Positions 5,967 to 5,996 of a DNA stretch of 5,996 bases are shown here, piece after piece (the stretch's first letter is position 1; every line of letters begins with the position of its first letter). A program made the position numbers and the translations under genes. The DNA is from an uncultured Flammeovirgaceae bacterium (GTDB lineage Bacteria > Bacteroidota > Bacteroidia > Cytophagales > Cyclobacteriaceae). The notes beneath the pieces are model-generated. The model made no database searches. It had not been told where the DNA came from and worked only from the letters and a program-made list of their open reading frames with translations. The stretch is from assembly GCA_937138955.1 (NCBI GenBank), contig CAKZPJ010000466.1, forward strand, positions 1-5,996, given 5' to 3'.

Positions 5967-5996
5967 GAATATTCTTTAAATCACCAGAAGACTTGA

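Overview
The window most likely comes from an aerobic member of the Bacteroidota, probably of the Cytophagales type. This rests on the Bacteroidota flavour of the Omp85 protein at the left edge, a large secreted tandem-repeat protein with an 'AQ' signal-peptide end, moderate-to-low GC with AT-rich gaps, weak or absent Shine-Dalgarno sequences, and -7-like elements resembling TAnnTTTG. The genus cannot be read from the sequence. All supported genes are on the + strand.

Layout. (1) Bases 1-1814 hold most of a BamA/TamA (Omp85) outer-membrane assembly protein: the end of the POTRA region and the whole beta-barrel. Its 5' end lies outside the window and its frame is broken near base 558, so it reads as two fragments. 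(2) A 187-base AT-rich gap carries a good hairpin-plus-T-run terminator and a possible promoter. (3) Bases 2002-4542 encode an 846-residue secreted protein with a signal peptide, four tandem ~180-residue beta-sandwich-like repeats and a C-terminal fibronectin-III-like domain. It is the least familiar gene here. (4) A 151-base gap carries three copies of a 7-base word in alternating orientation and a possible promoter. (5) Bases 4694-5593 encode an intact HemF, oxygen-dependent coproporphyrinogen III oxidase. (6) After a 97-base gap, a signal-peptide TPR protein begins and stops abruptly inside its second repeat, 30 bases before the window ends.

The genes do not form an obvious pathway. They have separate gaps, terminator-like hairpins and promoter-like elements, and look like independent units: outer-membrane biogenesis, an exported repeat protein, haem synthesis and a periplasmic TPR protein. 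Two of the four genes have a disrupted frame or abrupt end within 6 kb, so sequence errors in a draft assembly are a real alternative to true gene decay. No RNA genes, mobile elements, CRISPR arrays or phage genes were seen. The best candidate for something undescribed is the four-repeat protein, although it looks like a structural or binding exoprotein and not a new multi-gene system.
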